Shown here: positions 21,895 through 29,039 of the stretch, piece by piece
How the letters are laid out: each line of letters starts with the position of its first letter
Position numbering within the stretch: position 1 is the stretch's first letter
Assembly (NCBI GenBank): GCA_025936205.1
Contig: JAICTU010000032.1
Coordinates: 1 to 30,782, forward strand
DNA from: Polyangiaceae bacterium
GTDB taxonomy: Bacteria; Myxococcota; Polyangia; Polyangiales; Polyangiaceae
Length of the DNA stretch: 30,782 nucleotides
Reading direction: 5' to 3'
Program-made: the position numbers and the translations under genes
The notes under the pieces: generated by a model
The model's input: only the letters and a program-made list of their open reading frames with translations
Database searches by the model: none
What the model was told of the DNA's origin: nothing

Positions 21895-23232
21895 ATGCCC
21901 GAACCGCGAATCAGCCGAGCCAGTTTTGGTCCCCTCTCCGTGAGCAGGAGGGCGCTGACGCGTCGCCACTTCTTGCGGGCTGCCGGAGTAGCACTGTCCC
22001 TGCCTCTGCTCGATGCCGCCACTCCGGCATTTGCGCGCGCCGCAGCGAAGGATCGGCGTTCCGTGCCGCGACGCATGTTGGCCATCTGCAACAACCTCGG
22101 CGTCTTGCCGGAACATTTCTTCCCGGCAGAGGCGGGCTTCGACTACGCCACCTCGCACTATCTGTCGTTCTTGCAGGAGTTCCGCAAGGACTTCACCGTG
22201 TTCAGCGGCGTGTCCCATCCGAATGTCGACGGCGGGCATCCCTCGGACATCAGCTTTCTCACCGCCGCTCCGCATCCGGCGAGTGGTTCTTTCCGCAATT
22301 CGATTTCTCTGGACCAGCACGTCGCCGAGCACCTGGGCGGCCACACCCGCTTCCCATCGCTCACGCTGGCGGTCAACGGCGACCGCAGCCTTTCCTGGAC
22401 GAGCTCCGGCGTGGCCATCCCACCGGAACAAAGTGCGGCCCAGGTCTTTCAGCAACTGTTTTTGCAGGGAACTCAGGACGAGGTAGGCCAACGGATCCGC
22501 GAGATCGATACGGGACGCAGCATCCTGGATACCATCTCGGGCCAGGCCCGATCGCTTCAGCAGCAAGTGGGCACCGCAGATCGCCAACGACTGGAACAAT
22601 ACTTCGGCAGCGTGCGCGACCTGGAGAGCCGCCTGCGCGCGGCGCGGGCCTGGGAGCGCAAGCCCAAGCCCATCGTCGATGAAGCCGCGCCGGTCGATCC
22701 TCCCAGCGCCGCGCAGTTCATCGCGCGGGTCGAGGTGATGTACCGGGTCGCGCGCTTGGCGTTTCAGACTGACTCGACGCGATCGATTACCTTGATGCAG
22801 AACGGCGTGGCCACGCCGGTCATGCAACTGAAGGGAGTGTCGATCCACGACGGATACCACAATCTCTCGCATCATGGAAAGTCGCCCGACAAGCTTGCAC
22901 AGCTCCAGGCGATCGACGAAGCGCAGATGCGAACCTTGGGCGCCTTGCTACGCGACCTGAAGAGCGTTGAAGAGGGCGGCGAGTCGCTGCTGGATCGAAC
23001 CATGGTGCTCTACGGTTCGAACCTCGGGGACGCGAACGCTCATGCGACGACGAACATGCCGATTCTGCTGGCCGGCGGCGGCTTCCGCCATGGGCAGCAT
23101 CTCGCGTTCGATCGGGCCAGCAACTATCCTCTTCCCAATCTGTTTGTTTCGATGCTGCAGCGGTTGGGGATCAAAACGGACGTCTTCGCATCGGCGACCG
23201 GCGCCATGCGCGGCCTCGAGTTGACCGGATGA
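21895..23232 (+). CDS. DUF1552 protein exported by Tat
   Basis: A 445-residue protein with a twin-arginine leader, SRRALTRRHFLRAAGVALSLPLLDAATPAFA, a Tat signal placed behind about 20 N-terminal residues. The body is a DUF1552 domain of alkaline-phosphatase-like character: MLAICNNLGVLPEHFFPAEAG, DFTVFSGVSHPNVDGGH, FLTAAPHP, SISLDQHVAEHLGG, FPSLTLAVNG, VRDLESRLRAA, MYRVARLAFQTDSTRSITLMQNG, HDGYHNLSHHGKSPDKLAQLQAIDEAQM, DRTMVLYGSNLGDANAHATTNMPILLAGGGF. Several His, Asp and Asn residues in GGH, HDGYHNLSHHG and NLGDANAH could bind metal. Reaction unknown. It follows the DUF1592 gene by 43 bases and its stop overlaps the ATG of the next gene (ATGA), so the three form an operon. The pair probably acts outside the cytoplasm. 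Confidence 0.92.
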   Translation: MPEPRISRASFGPLSVSRRALTRRHFLRAAGVALSLPLLDAATPAFARAAAKDRRSVPRRMLAICNNLGVLPEHFFPAEAGFDYATSHYLSFLQEFRKDFTVFSGVSHPNVDGGHPSDISFLTAAPHPASGSFRNSISLDQHVAEHLGGHTRFPSLTLAVNGDRSLSWTSSGVAIPPEQSAAQVFQQLFLQGTQDEVGQRIREIDTGRSILDTISGQARSLQQQVGTADRQRLEQYFGSVRDLESRLRAARAWERKPKPIVDEAAPVDPPSAAQFIARVEVMYRVARLAFQTDSTRSITLMQNGVATPVMQLKGVSIHDGYHNLSHHGKSPDKLAQLQAIDEAQMRTLGALLRDLKSVEEGGESLLDRTMVLYGSNLGDANAHATTNMPILLAGGGFRHGQHLAFDRASNYPLPNLFVSMLQRLGIKTDVFASATGAMRGLELTG

Positions 23233-23822
23233 GGATGCGCACGCCAGCGACGTGCCGGGTGTTGCTGACGCTGGTCGCGCTGCTCGCGACCGGGACGCCG
23301 GCATGCAAAGCGGCGCAGCACGAGATCGACATCAACTTCGACCACGTTCCCATCCTGCCCGATCCGAAGAACGACGAGATGGTGACGCGCCCGGAGAGCT
23401 GGACCGACCAGGGGGTCGAGTTCACGCTGGCACGCCAACCGGCGCGGAGCAGTTCACGCGGGCGCTTGATGTTCTTTCCCCACCTCCCGTCGGGTCGCCA
23501 TGGCATTTTGAACGCGATGGCGGACGAACAGGAAATCCCGGTTCGCGTTCGATTCCCTCGCCCCGCCTCGGCAGTGGCGATCGAGTTTTGGGCCTCGACC
23601 GGCGCCGCCGCACGCCTGGAAGCGTTCGACGCACACGACGCTGTGGTGGCGCGCGACGCGCTCGACGTCGTGCCGGGTCGCAAAGCGCCCGAGGAGCCGA
23701 TTCCCATGTTCACGCTCACGGTCCGGGCACCGCAAATCGCGTACGTCGAGTTCAGCGGCCCCCGAACTGGGGAATTCCTCGCCGCGGCCGCGGTGCGCGT
23801 GACGCTCGCGGAATCGCCTTAG
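23229..23822 (+). CDS. Small secreted beta-sandwich-like protein, third gene of DUF1592 operon
   Basis: A 197-residue protein with a hydrophobic leader (CRVLLTLVALLATGTPACKA) and a mature part of alternating strands: HEIDINFDHVPILPD, ESWTDQGVEFTLARQP, GRLMFFPHLPSGRHGILNAM, IPVRVRFPRPASAVAIEFWA, AARLEAFDAHDAVVARDAL, FTLTVRAPQIAYVEFSGP and GEFLAAAAVRVTLAES. The pattern V-x-F-x-x-P-x-x-V-x-x-x-E-F-W-A and the final FSGP-x-x-GEFLAAAAV resemble the jelly-roll domains of secreted bacterial proteins that bind sugars or the cell surface. The family is not recognised by name. ATG overlaps the DUF1552 stop. A mutated copy of its 3' end occurs about 157 bases downstream, so this gene has been partly duplicated. 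Confidence 0.78.
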   Translation: MRMRTPATCRVLLTLVALLATGTPACKAAQHEIDINFDHVPILPDPKNDEMVTRPESWTDQGVEFTLARQPARSSSRGRLMFFPHLPSGRHGILNAMADEQEIPVRVRFPRPASAVAIEFWASTGAAARLEAFDAHDAVVARDALDVVPGRKAPEEPIPMFTLTVRAPQIAYVEFSGPRTGEFLAAAAVRVTLAESP

Positions 23823-24188
23823 GATCGAGGCGCCGAGCGACGCTCTTCTGGACGCGAGCCCAAACGCCGACGCAGCGCCAGCCCCATCGTTGGCACGGCG
23901 AGCCGCGTTCAGCGGCCCCCGCCCCGGCGAATTCCTCGCGCCGGCCGCGGTGCGCGTGACGAAGAAGGCACCGGCCTCGACCGCGATTCGGTGGCCAACG
24001 CCTCTCAGCTCGCAACGCTCGATCGGCGATTGCTTCCGCGATCATTCTGGGCGCCTTCCGCCCACCGAGATGCAGGCCATTCTGCGTGGCGTCGACACCC
24101 TGCTCGGCCGGTAGTCAACGCCACCGGCGAGCACATTCGGTATGAGCAGCGACACGAGACGACGCGTCGGCCTCGACCGCTCGCGCGG
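23823..24188. other. Region of decayed sequence after DUF1592 operon
   Basis: No intact gene is supported. It contains a 54-base segment (23908-23961) that is a copy of the end of the preceding gene, followed by an open frame to 24114 with no recognisable similarity. Confidence 0.5.
23908..23961 (+). pseudogene. Duplicated 3' fragment of the small secreted protein gene
   Basis: This stretch matches 23751-23804 at about 48 of 54 positions and reads FSGPRPGEFLAPAAVRVT in one frame, beside FSGPRTGEFLAAAAVRVT in the intact gene. It lacks a start, the other strands of the domain, and the original stop, so it is a gene-end remnant from a second copy. The reading frame continues to 24114 with unrelated residues. 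Confidence 0.7.
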
Positions 24189-24926
24189 CTACAAGGGATC
24201 GACGCCGTTCCGGGTCGTCGGCAGGCTGCCGATGAGATCGCGGACCCACGAGCGGTAGTAGACGGCACTCGGGTCGGCGACGAACCAGAACTCATCGATG
24301 CCATAGATCTGGCAGGCGATCTTGCGAGGCGCGCCGCCCCCGAGCGGCGCACTGAAGACGTCAGCGCTGGCGCGATGCCTGTCGGGTGGGTGAAGACGGA
24401 GACCGAGCCCGTCGCAAAGCTGTACTTGTCGAGCTTTCCGCCGGGTGGAACGCAGCGTAACGCTTCGGACCAGTAGATACCCGTAGCATCCGCCGCGTCG
24501 ACGTCACGACTTCCTCCCACCCCCCGCCTTTGCGCGGCGGCGGATCGAGTCGCTGGTAATCCAGTAGATGTGCGTCGAGCTCATGGCGATGTCGCCGATG
24601 CGGCCCGTTGGGTCGAGCGCCATGATGCTCGGCGCTGGGCCTCCGGGACACGCTTCCGGCAGGGGAGACGGCGCGACGGGCGCCGGCGGCGGAAGCGGAG
24701 ACGGTTCCTCGGTGAGCGCAGGTTCACAGTCGCTCCCGCACACCGTCACGGGTCCGACGGTGGCAATATCAGGACCGACCGCAGAGAGACCGATCAGCGC
24801 CTGATGCTCGTCGGGAAAGGCCTGGTTGACGGTACCCCGATGAGGCACCGAGGGCGCCTCATCTCCTCCGGCGCAGGCGGCGGCAGCTAGCAAGAGACAG
24901 AACAGAGGTTGAAGCTCGTGTTGCAC
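24189..24926 (-). pseudogene. Frameshifted lipoprotein with repeat-type (propeller-like) segments
   Basis: Three minus-strand frames in succession read as one protein. The first, from about 24926, has a lipoprotein leader (LQPLFCLLLAAAAC), a Pro-rich linker and GRIGDIAMSSTHIYWITSD, ending at a stop at 24504. The second gives GIYWSEALRCVPPGGKLDKYSFATG and PTGIAPALTSS. The third gives SADVFSAPLGGGAPRKIAC, QIYGIDEFWFVADPSAVYY and SWVRDLIGSLPTTRNG with a stop at 24189. The repeated unit x-x-IYW-x-x-x followed by a basic, Gly-rich strand is typical of NHL/propeller-like repeats in myxobacterial surface lipoproteins. At least two frameshifts (near 24510 and 24365) break it, and length (738 bases) is short for this family, so internal deletions are also likely. 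The start (GTG 24926) is tentative. Confidence 0.65.
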
Positions 24927-25277
24927 GAGAGCTCCAGAGAGCAAGCGCCATGCCCATGCTCGAATACAAGGATCGTCGTGGCTTACCCCCATCGCCGTGC
25001 GCTGGATTGTGCCAGGCCTTGGCAGCCTTTGGCACAGCACATTGCCATCCCTGCGCTGCTTCTCGCTGCTCGGCGTGCTCAGAAGCTGCAGGCGTAGCAG
25101 GGCATCCCACCAACGCCTTCGCGTCGGCTTCGTCACGATGGGCGGGAAATGCTGCGACGCGGGCCCAGTACGGCCGTCCCTGAATGGGGGTTGCCGAGCG
25201 GTGCCCCTGGTGCCTGCAAATCTGGCCTGAGCATGACCCAACATCACTAAGGAATCCTGATTTGGTCCGCTTGCCTG
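24927..25277. other. Non-coding stretch before membrane protein gene
   Basis: No convincing gene. Open frames on both strands have no recognisable features. It must carry the promoters of the divergent pseudogene and of the membrane protein gene, but no clear promoter was recognised. Confidence 0.4.
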
Positions 25278-26420
25278 GTGTCGTGGTCGCTAGTGTGGCT
25301 ACCCGCCCTGGTGCACCTATCAATGACCTGGTATCGGGGCCGCAACCGCGTCTTCAAGCAGCTGCGCGATCAGGAGATCCGGCTCTACTATCGTTACTTC
25401 GCGCCGACCGAGATGCCGAAGGACGAGCCCCCCGCAAGCTACTTTGAACGGTACTTTGCGCACGTATACGGCCGTCGGCGATACGTCTTACCCCTGACGC
25501 TGCTGCTGGTCGTGTCGGGATGCGGGTTCTGCGCGGTCGCGGGCACGATCCTGGTCTGGCAAGGCGCCGACGCTTACTGGATCAGACCGGCGACCGCTAC
25601 CGCGACGATGATGGTGCTGCCAGGAATCGCCGTGGCCAGCTTTCTCGGCGCGTTCACCTGGGTCGTGACGGACCAACTGCAGCGTCTCCGACGGGGAGAC
25701 CTCACGCAGCACGACGTTGCGGTCTGTGTACTGCGCCTCCTGGTGGCAATTCCCTTTGGCTATGCGTTCTCGTCTTGGGCCGCAGAAAGCTTCGCGGTGC
25801 CCTTGGCGTTTCTGCTCGGCGCATTTCCGACCGGCGCGCTATCCAAGGCGGGGCAGCGCATCGTCACACGCAACTTCCAGCTCGGAGAAGATGAGTCGCG
25901 TATGGGGCTCGAGCTCGAGCAGTTGCAATCAGTGAGTCGCTCGAATGCTGAGCGCTTCCTGGAGGCAGGCATCAGCACGATTGCCGAGCTCGCCAACTCG
26001 GATCCCGTGGATCTCGCGCTCAGGACGAACCAGTCGTTCGACTACGTGGTCGATTGCTGCGCGCAGGCTCTGGTCTGGATCTATTTTACAGAAAAAGCCA
26101 AGCTCCTCGTCCGCTACTCGCTGCGCAGCGTGCACGAAGTGACCTGGCTGATCGAGCGCCTGGATGGGACGGATGTCGAACGGCGGACGCGGGCCCAGGC
26201 GGCGGTCGAGGAAGTCGCCCGAGCGCTCGAAATGGCGCCCTACGCGCTTCGCCATACGCTCGACCGCATCGTCGACAACCCGTTTAGCCGTTTTCTGATC
26301 GAGATCGGCGGCCATCGCACGCCGGTCGGCGCTGAAGCAGCTGCCTCGGCGAGGTCGGAGCCGCTCGCGCTCACGAGTGTCGACGTGCCCGAGAAGGCGG
26401 TCACGTCGTCGGCAGCGTAA
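25278..26420 (+). CDS. Polytopic membrane protein with HhH-like cytoplasmic domain, unknown function
   Basis: About 380 residues. The N-terminal half has four predicted helices: YVLPLTLLLVVSGCGFCAVAG, MMVLPGIAVASFLGAFTWVV, VCVLRLLVAIPFGYAFSSWA and VPLAFLLGAFPTGAL, preceded by FERYFAHVYGRRRYV. The C-terminal half is soluble; LELEQLQSVSRSNAERFLEAG followed by ISTIAELANSDPVDLALRTNQSF and DYVVDCCAQALVWIYF resembles a helix-hairpin-helix repeat (G-I-x-T-I-x-x-L-A), then a long helical tail (ERLDGTDVERRTRAQAAVEEVARALEMAPYALRHTLDRIV). HhH motifs usually bind DNA or proteins; here it is membrane-tethered. Not recognised as a named family. The start may be GTG 25278 or ATG 25323; neither has a good ribosome-binding site. 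A stem-loop follows at 26447. It is alone between decayed sequence and a long gap. Confidence 0.75.
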   Translation: MSWSLVWLPALVHLSMTWYRGRNRVFKQLRDQEIRLYYRYFAPTEMPKDEPPASYFERYFAHVYGRRRYVLPLTLLLVVSGCGFCAVAGTILVWQGADAYWIRPATATATMMVLPGIAVASFLGAFTWVVTDQLQRLRRGDLTQHDVAVCVLRLLVAIPFGYAFSSWAAESFAVPLAFLLGAFPTGALSKAGQRIVTRNFQLGEDESRMGLELEQLQSVSRSNAERFLEAGISTIAELANSDPVDLALRTNQSFDYVVDCCAQALVWIYFTEKAKLLVRYSLRSVHEVTWLIERLDGTDVERRTRAQAAVEEVARALEMAPYALRHTLDRIVDNPFSRFLIEIGGHRTPVGAEAAASARSEPLALTSVDVPEKAVTSSAA

Positions 26421-26446
26421 ACGCGCACCCAGGATCGATCGGGCTC

Positions 26447-26472
26447 GGTGACGCACGTCCGCGTGCGTCACC
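26447..26472 (+). terminator. Stem-loop after membrane protein gene
   Basis: An 11-bp perfect stem (GGTGACGCACG / CGTGCGTCACC) with the four-base loop TCCG lies 27 bases after the stop at 26420. The stem is strong, but no T-run follows, so it may act as a 3' mRNA stabiliser or a factor-assisted terminator. Confidence 0.5.
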
Positions 26473-26512
26473 AGGATGGCCCTCCTGAGCGACCATCGAA
26501 CTCATCCTGGTG
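26469..26512. repeat. Inverted pair of CACCAGGATG containing motif copy 3
   Basis: CACCAGGATG on the plus strand (26469-26478) faces CATCCTGGTG (26503-26512), forming a 10-bp inverted repeat around 24 bases. The minus-strand copy, 26501-26510, carries the full CCAGGATGAG core seen at four other intergenic sites. Confidence 0.5.
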
Positions 26513-26786
26513 GCGTTCGGCTCGCACATTGTCGAGCCCATGAAATTCGAGCGGAGGGCACGCTTCATCGCCGGCAGTGTCGTTCTGTTTTGCGTCGACA
26601 ATCTGCGGATTCGCGTCGTGCAGCGCGCTGCGCTCGGATAAAACGCTGCGGTTTTGCGGTGAACGCCGGCGCCCCGGGAATGAGGATGATAGGCACGCTG
26701 CCTGTCGTGCAGCGCAGCGCTCGCGGGCGCGCCGCCGCGCCCGCGCAGAACGCCATTGCGACGAAGGCAAAGCGACGTTAGGCTGC

Positions 26787-26800
26787 TGGAATCGTTTCCA
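26787..26800. promoter_or_regulatory. LacI-family-type operator upstream of hydrolase gene
   Basis: TGGAATCGTTTCCA, extended by one C/G pair to CTGGAATCGTTTCCAG, is a palindrome centred on CG. It lies 118 bases before the ATG at 26919 and matches the site before the CE15 gene (TGGAANCGTTTYCA in both). Confidence 0.5.
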
Positions 26801-26918
26801 GGTTCTCCTGTTCACATCTAGGAGTTTGGGGCGCTTCTCGATGTGTCGAACTGCTCTCGACGCTCGGCTCATCTGCACCTGGCGCTTCGACTTGGCCCGC
26901 ATCGAAAGGTTCTCCATC

Positions 26919-28148
26919 ATGAAGCTTCGACGTACCTCACTGTCTGCTCCCCGCGGCCTTCGCCGAACGATCTCTGTTTACCACCTCGTGGGCGCCGCGC
27001 TGCCGCTCGCCCTGAGTGGCTGCTCGAGCGACGATCCTGTGTCGACGACACAGGCGTCGCCAGACGTCTCCATGTTGGCGCCCGCGCCGAACGCTCCCGC
27101 TGAAGCGCCTGCCGCCGAGGGCTCCAACGAAGAGAAAGCTCCGGTCATGGACGCCGTCACTCCCGTCGCCACCCCCGCAGAGGGCCAGCAAGTCACCGAG
27201 CTGGCCATGCCCGAGCCGGCGCCTGGTGGGGCCGCGGAGCCCAGCGGCGACCCAGGCGCGGTGGATACGCCCAGCGTTTCGCCGACGGCGGGTTGTGTCG
27301 GCCAAGCCTGGCCCACGGCCGATCCCACGCAGCCGGGGCCGTTCCAGGTGACCGCCGACAAGGGCGTCGGTCCCCAGGCGGGGATTGTCCCGGATCGGAT
27401 CTTCGGCGAGCAGCAGCGGTTCAACATCTATCGCCCGAGCAATCTCGCGACCAGCGGGTTTTGCCACCCCATCTTGGTCTGGGCGAATGGGACCGGCGAC
27501 AATCCCGAACAACGTCCGCCACAATGCATCGTCGAGCCCTCCACCAATACCTGGTGCGGCACCTATCCGGGGCTGATGAATCAGCTCGCCTCGCACGGCT
27601 TCGTGGTGATGGCTTCGCTCAGTACCGATACCGCGGCCGGCAATCCGCTGCCGACCATCACGGGCTTGGACTGGTTGCTCCAGCAGGCGGAAGACCCCTC
27701 GAGTCCGTACTTCCACCGCCTCGACACGACCCACATCGGAGCGCTCGGTCACTCGCAGGGCGGAGCGTCGACGAGCATTGCTGCTGCGGACCCGCGCATC
27801 AGCGCGATCGCGCCCATCCACGGTACCCGCGCACTCAACGGCCTCAACGGCCCAGCGCTGTTCATCTGCGGCGGACAGGACACGGTGGTTCCTTGTACCG
27901 GCGTGGCGAATACGTATCGCACGGTGACGGCGCAACCGGCGGTGTTCTTGAACAACCTGGCGGCAGACCATGGCAGCTGGCTGGGTATGGGCGGCAGCCA
28001 GGGCCCCACCTTCTTCGCGCTCACCGCCTGGTTCAGGGTGCACCTGATGAACGACGTGGCCAATCGCCGTTTCTTCTTCGGTGAAGATTGCGCGTTGTGC
28101 ACGGACAGCCGCGTGACGATCGAGCGCAACAGCCTCATGAATCAGTAG
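26919..28148 (+). CDS. Secreted alpha/beta-hydrolase lipoprotein (PET-hydrolase/cutinase-like fold)
   Basis: A 409-residue lipoprotein. The leader YHLVGAALPLALSGC gives C35 as the lipidated residue, followed by a Pro/Ala/Glu linker to about 125. The domain at 126-409 is an alpha/beta-hydrolase: FNIYRPSN, HPILVWANGTGDNPEQ, LMNQLASHGFVVMAS, GLDWLLQQAED, THIGALGHSQGGASTSIAAAD (nucleophile S279), ALFICGGQDTVVP (acid D321) and a His in AADHGSW (H351). The layout is that of the chlorophyllase/cutinase-like (PET-hydrolase-like, DLH) group, acting on ester polymers; the substrate is unknown. Cysteines at FCH, QC, WC, PC and the C-terminal ED-CALC probably form disulphides. ATG at 26919 follows AAAGG. 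A LacI-type palindrome upstream is shared with the CE15 gene, so the two may be co-regulated. Confidence 0.85.
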   Translation: MKLRRTSLSAPRGLRRTISVYHLVGAALPLALSGCSSDDPVSTTQASPDVSMLAPAPNAPAEAPAAEGSNEEKAPVMDAVTPVATPAEGQQVTELAMPEPAPGGAAEPSGDPGAVDTPSVSPTAGCVGQAWPTADPTQPGPFQVTADKGVGPQAGIVPDRIFGEQQRFNIYRPSNLATSGFCHPILVWANGTGDNPEQRPPQCIVEPSTNTWCGTYPGLMNQLASHGFVVMASLSTDTAAGNPLPTITGLDWLLQQAEDPSSPYFHRLDTTHIGALGHSQGGASTSIAAADPRISAIAPIHGTRALNGLNGPALFICGGQDTVVPCTGVANTYRTVTAQPAVFLNNLAADHGSWLGMGGSQGPTFFALTAWFRVHLMNDVANRRFFFGEDCALCTDSRVTIERNSLMNQ

Positions 28149-28700
28149 CCGGGGCGCTCACGCTCGAACGCGACCTGACATGCGCCGAGAGACGCTCGCC
28201 GCCAGGTACCTGATGCACATTTCGCGGATTGGATCTCAGCTCAGCGTCCCCGCCCGAGTAGTCGCGCAGGAAGGCGTCAGGGCTGATGCCCGCCACGAGT
28301 CAGTAAAGGGGGCGGAGCACAGGGATACCTGAGGCTCCGCCGCGCTCCCCGCTGCAGCACACCCCGGCGTCTTTCTCGCGCAGCTCGATCTCGCAGGCTG
28401 CGGCCGCTCGAAGCAGGAGCAGCACTGCGCCCCGAGCCCCCGTAGAGCACCCCCCTCCGCGATCGAGGTCGCTCGCCTTCGCTGCCGAAGATGCGTAGGC
28501 ACCCGGTCGAGCGAGCGGTCCCTCAGCGGCGAGCCAGGGGACGAGCGATCCATCGCTGGCGATCGTCGACGTCGAGCGCGGCTCGCGCCGGCGGGGTAAA
28601 CGCCCAAGGCGGCCGCCGGGAGTCAGCGTGCCAGTAGGTTGGCAAGCGGGCATGTCTGAAGTGTGTCTGCCGGAAGCCCACGAACTGCGCGGCAAACCCA
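28149..28700. other. Intergenic region with possible lipoprotein remnant
   Basis: No intact gene. On the minus strand around 28300-28440 a frame reads GARGAVLLLLRAAAACEIEL then KDAGVCCSGERGG, like a lipoprotein leader and Cys-rich start, but it ends at a stop after about 25 further residues. It may be the truncated remains of a gene or chance. Confidence 0.3.
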
Positions 28701-28919
28701 TCAATCCCACTCGATCCCTGCCACGCCTGCGAGCGCGCCAAACGAGTACTCGTCCCAGACCTCCTCTGCTACGCCGTAAGGTGGCCCGTTGAGCCAGCTG
28801 GGGTCTGCCTCCACGTGCGGGTCGCTGATGCCCACTGCCAGAAACGTGCGCGTGCCCAGATCCGTCACCCGCCAACGCTGTTGCGTGGTGGGGTTCCTGA
28901 ATTCTTGGCCAATTTTCAT
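28701..28919 (-). CDS. Small acidic protein of unknown function
   Basis: A 72-residue protein: MKIGQEFRNPTTQQRWRVTD, LGTRTFLAVGISDPHVEADP, SWLNGPPYGVAEEVWDEYSF and a short tail. The pattern W-R-V-T-D-x-G-T-R-T-x-x-A, W-x-x-GPPY-x-V-x-E and DEY is that of a small conserved family I recognise as widespread in bacteria but without a known role. No signal peptide or membrane segment. The ATG at 28919 begins a compact, complete frame, and a plausible promoter lies 29 bases upstream. Longer in-frame starts add an Arg-rich stretch without support. The Shine-Dalgarno sequence is weak (CCGGGG). Confidence 0.65.
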   Translation of the reverse strand: MKIGQEFRNPTTQQRWRVTDLGTRTFLAVGISDPHVEADPSWLNGPPYGVAEEVWDEYSFGALAGVAGIEWD

Positions 28920-28947
28920 CCCCGGCCGCCGCGCAGTCACCGCCCAG

Positions 28948-28975
28948 ATTTTCCGCAGCCGCAAACGGCTGTCAA
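28948..28975 (-). promoter_or_regulatory. Sigma-70-type promoter of small acidic protein gene
   Basis: On the minus strand TTGACA (28975-28970, full consensus) is followed after 16 bases by GAAAAT (28953-28948, four of six). The -10 box ends 28 bases before the ATG at 28919. Confidence 0.55.
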
Positions 28976-29029
28976 GACATGGGAATCGCACGGGCAGGCG
29001 GGCTCGGCTTCCAACGACCCCGATTCGCG

Positions 29030-29039
29030 CCAGGATGAG
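29030..29039 (+). repeat. Dispersed motif CCAGGATGAG, copy 4
   Basis: CGCCAGGATGAGCCCG, followed by TCTGCCGGC; matches the copy at 1946-1961 on the other strand almost base for base (that copy continues CTGCCGGC). It lies in a gene-free region. Confidence 0.5.

Larger units (their letters stand above)
26421..26918. other. Long intergenic region before alpha/beta-hydrolase gene
   Basis: No supported gene. It holds the stem-loop at 26447-26472, a CACCAGGATG inverted pair (26469-26512), and the LacI-type palindrome at 26787-26800. A frame open across 26577-26918 on the plus strand is in phase with the hydrolase gene but reads as non-coding sequence. Confidence 0.5.

Noticed and set aside
23890..24114. 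74-residue plus-strand frame after the duplicated fragment
   Set aside because: Only its first part matches the neighbouring gene's tail; the rest has no recognisable similarity and no proper start, so it is treated as a remnant, not a gene.
26577..26918. In-frame upstream extension of the alpha/beta-hydrolase gene
   Set aside because: It would add 114 residues before a clear lipoprotein leader and cross the LacI-type palindrome.
28236..28607. Possible Cys-rich lipoprotein on the minus strand
   Set aside because: The frame looks like a leader plus a few cysteines, but it ends too soon and the region has no other coding sign; recorded only as a possible remnant.
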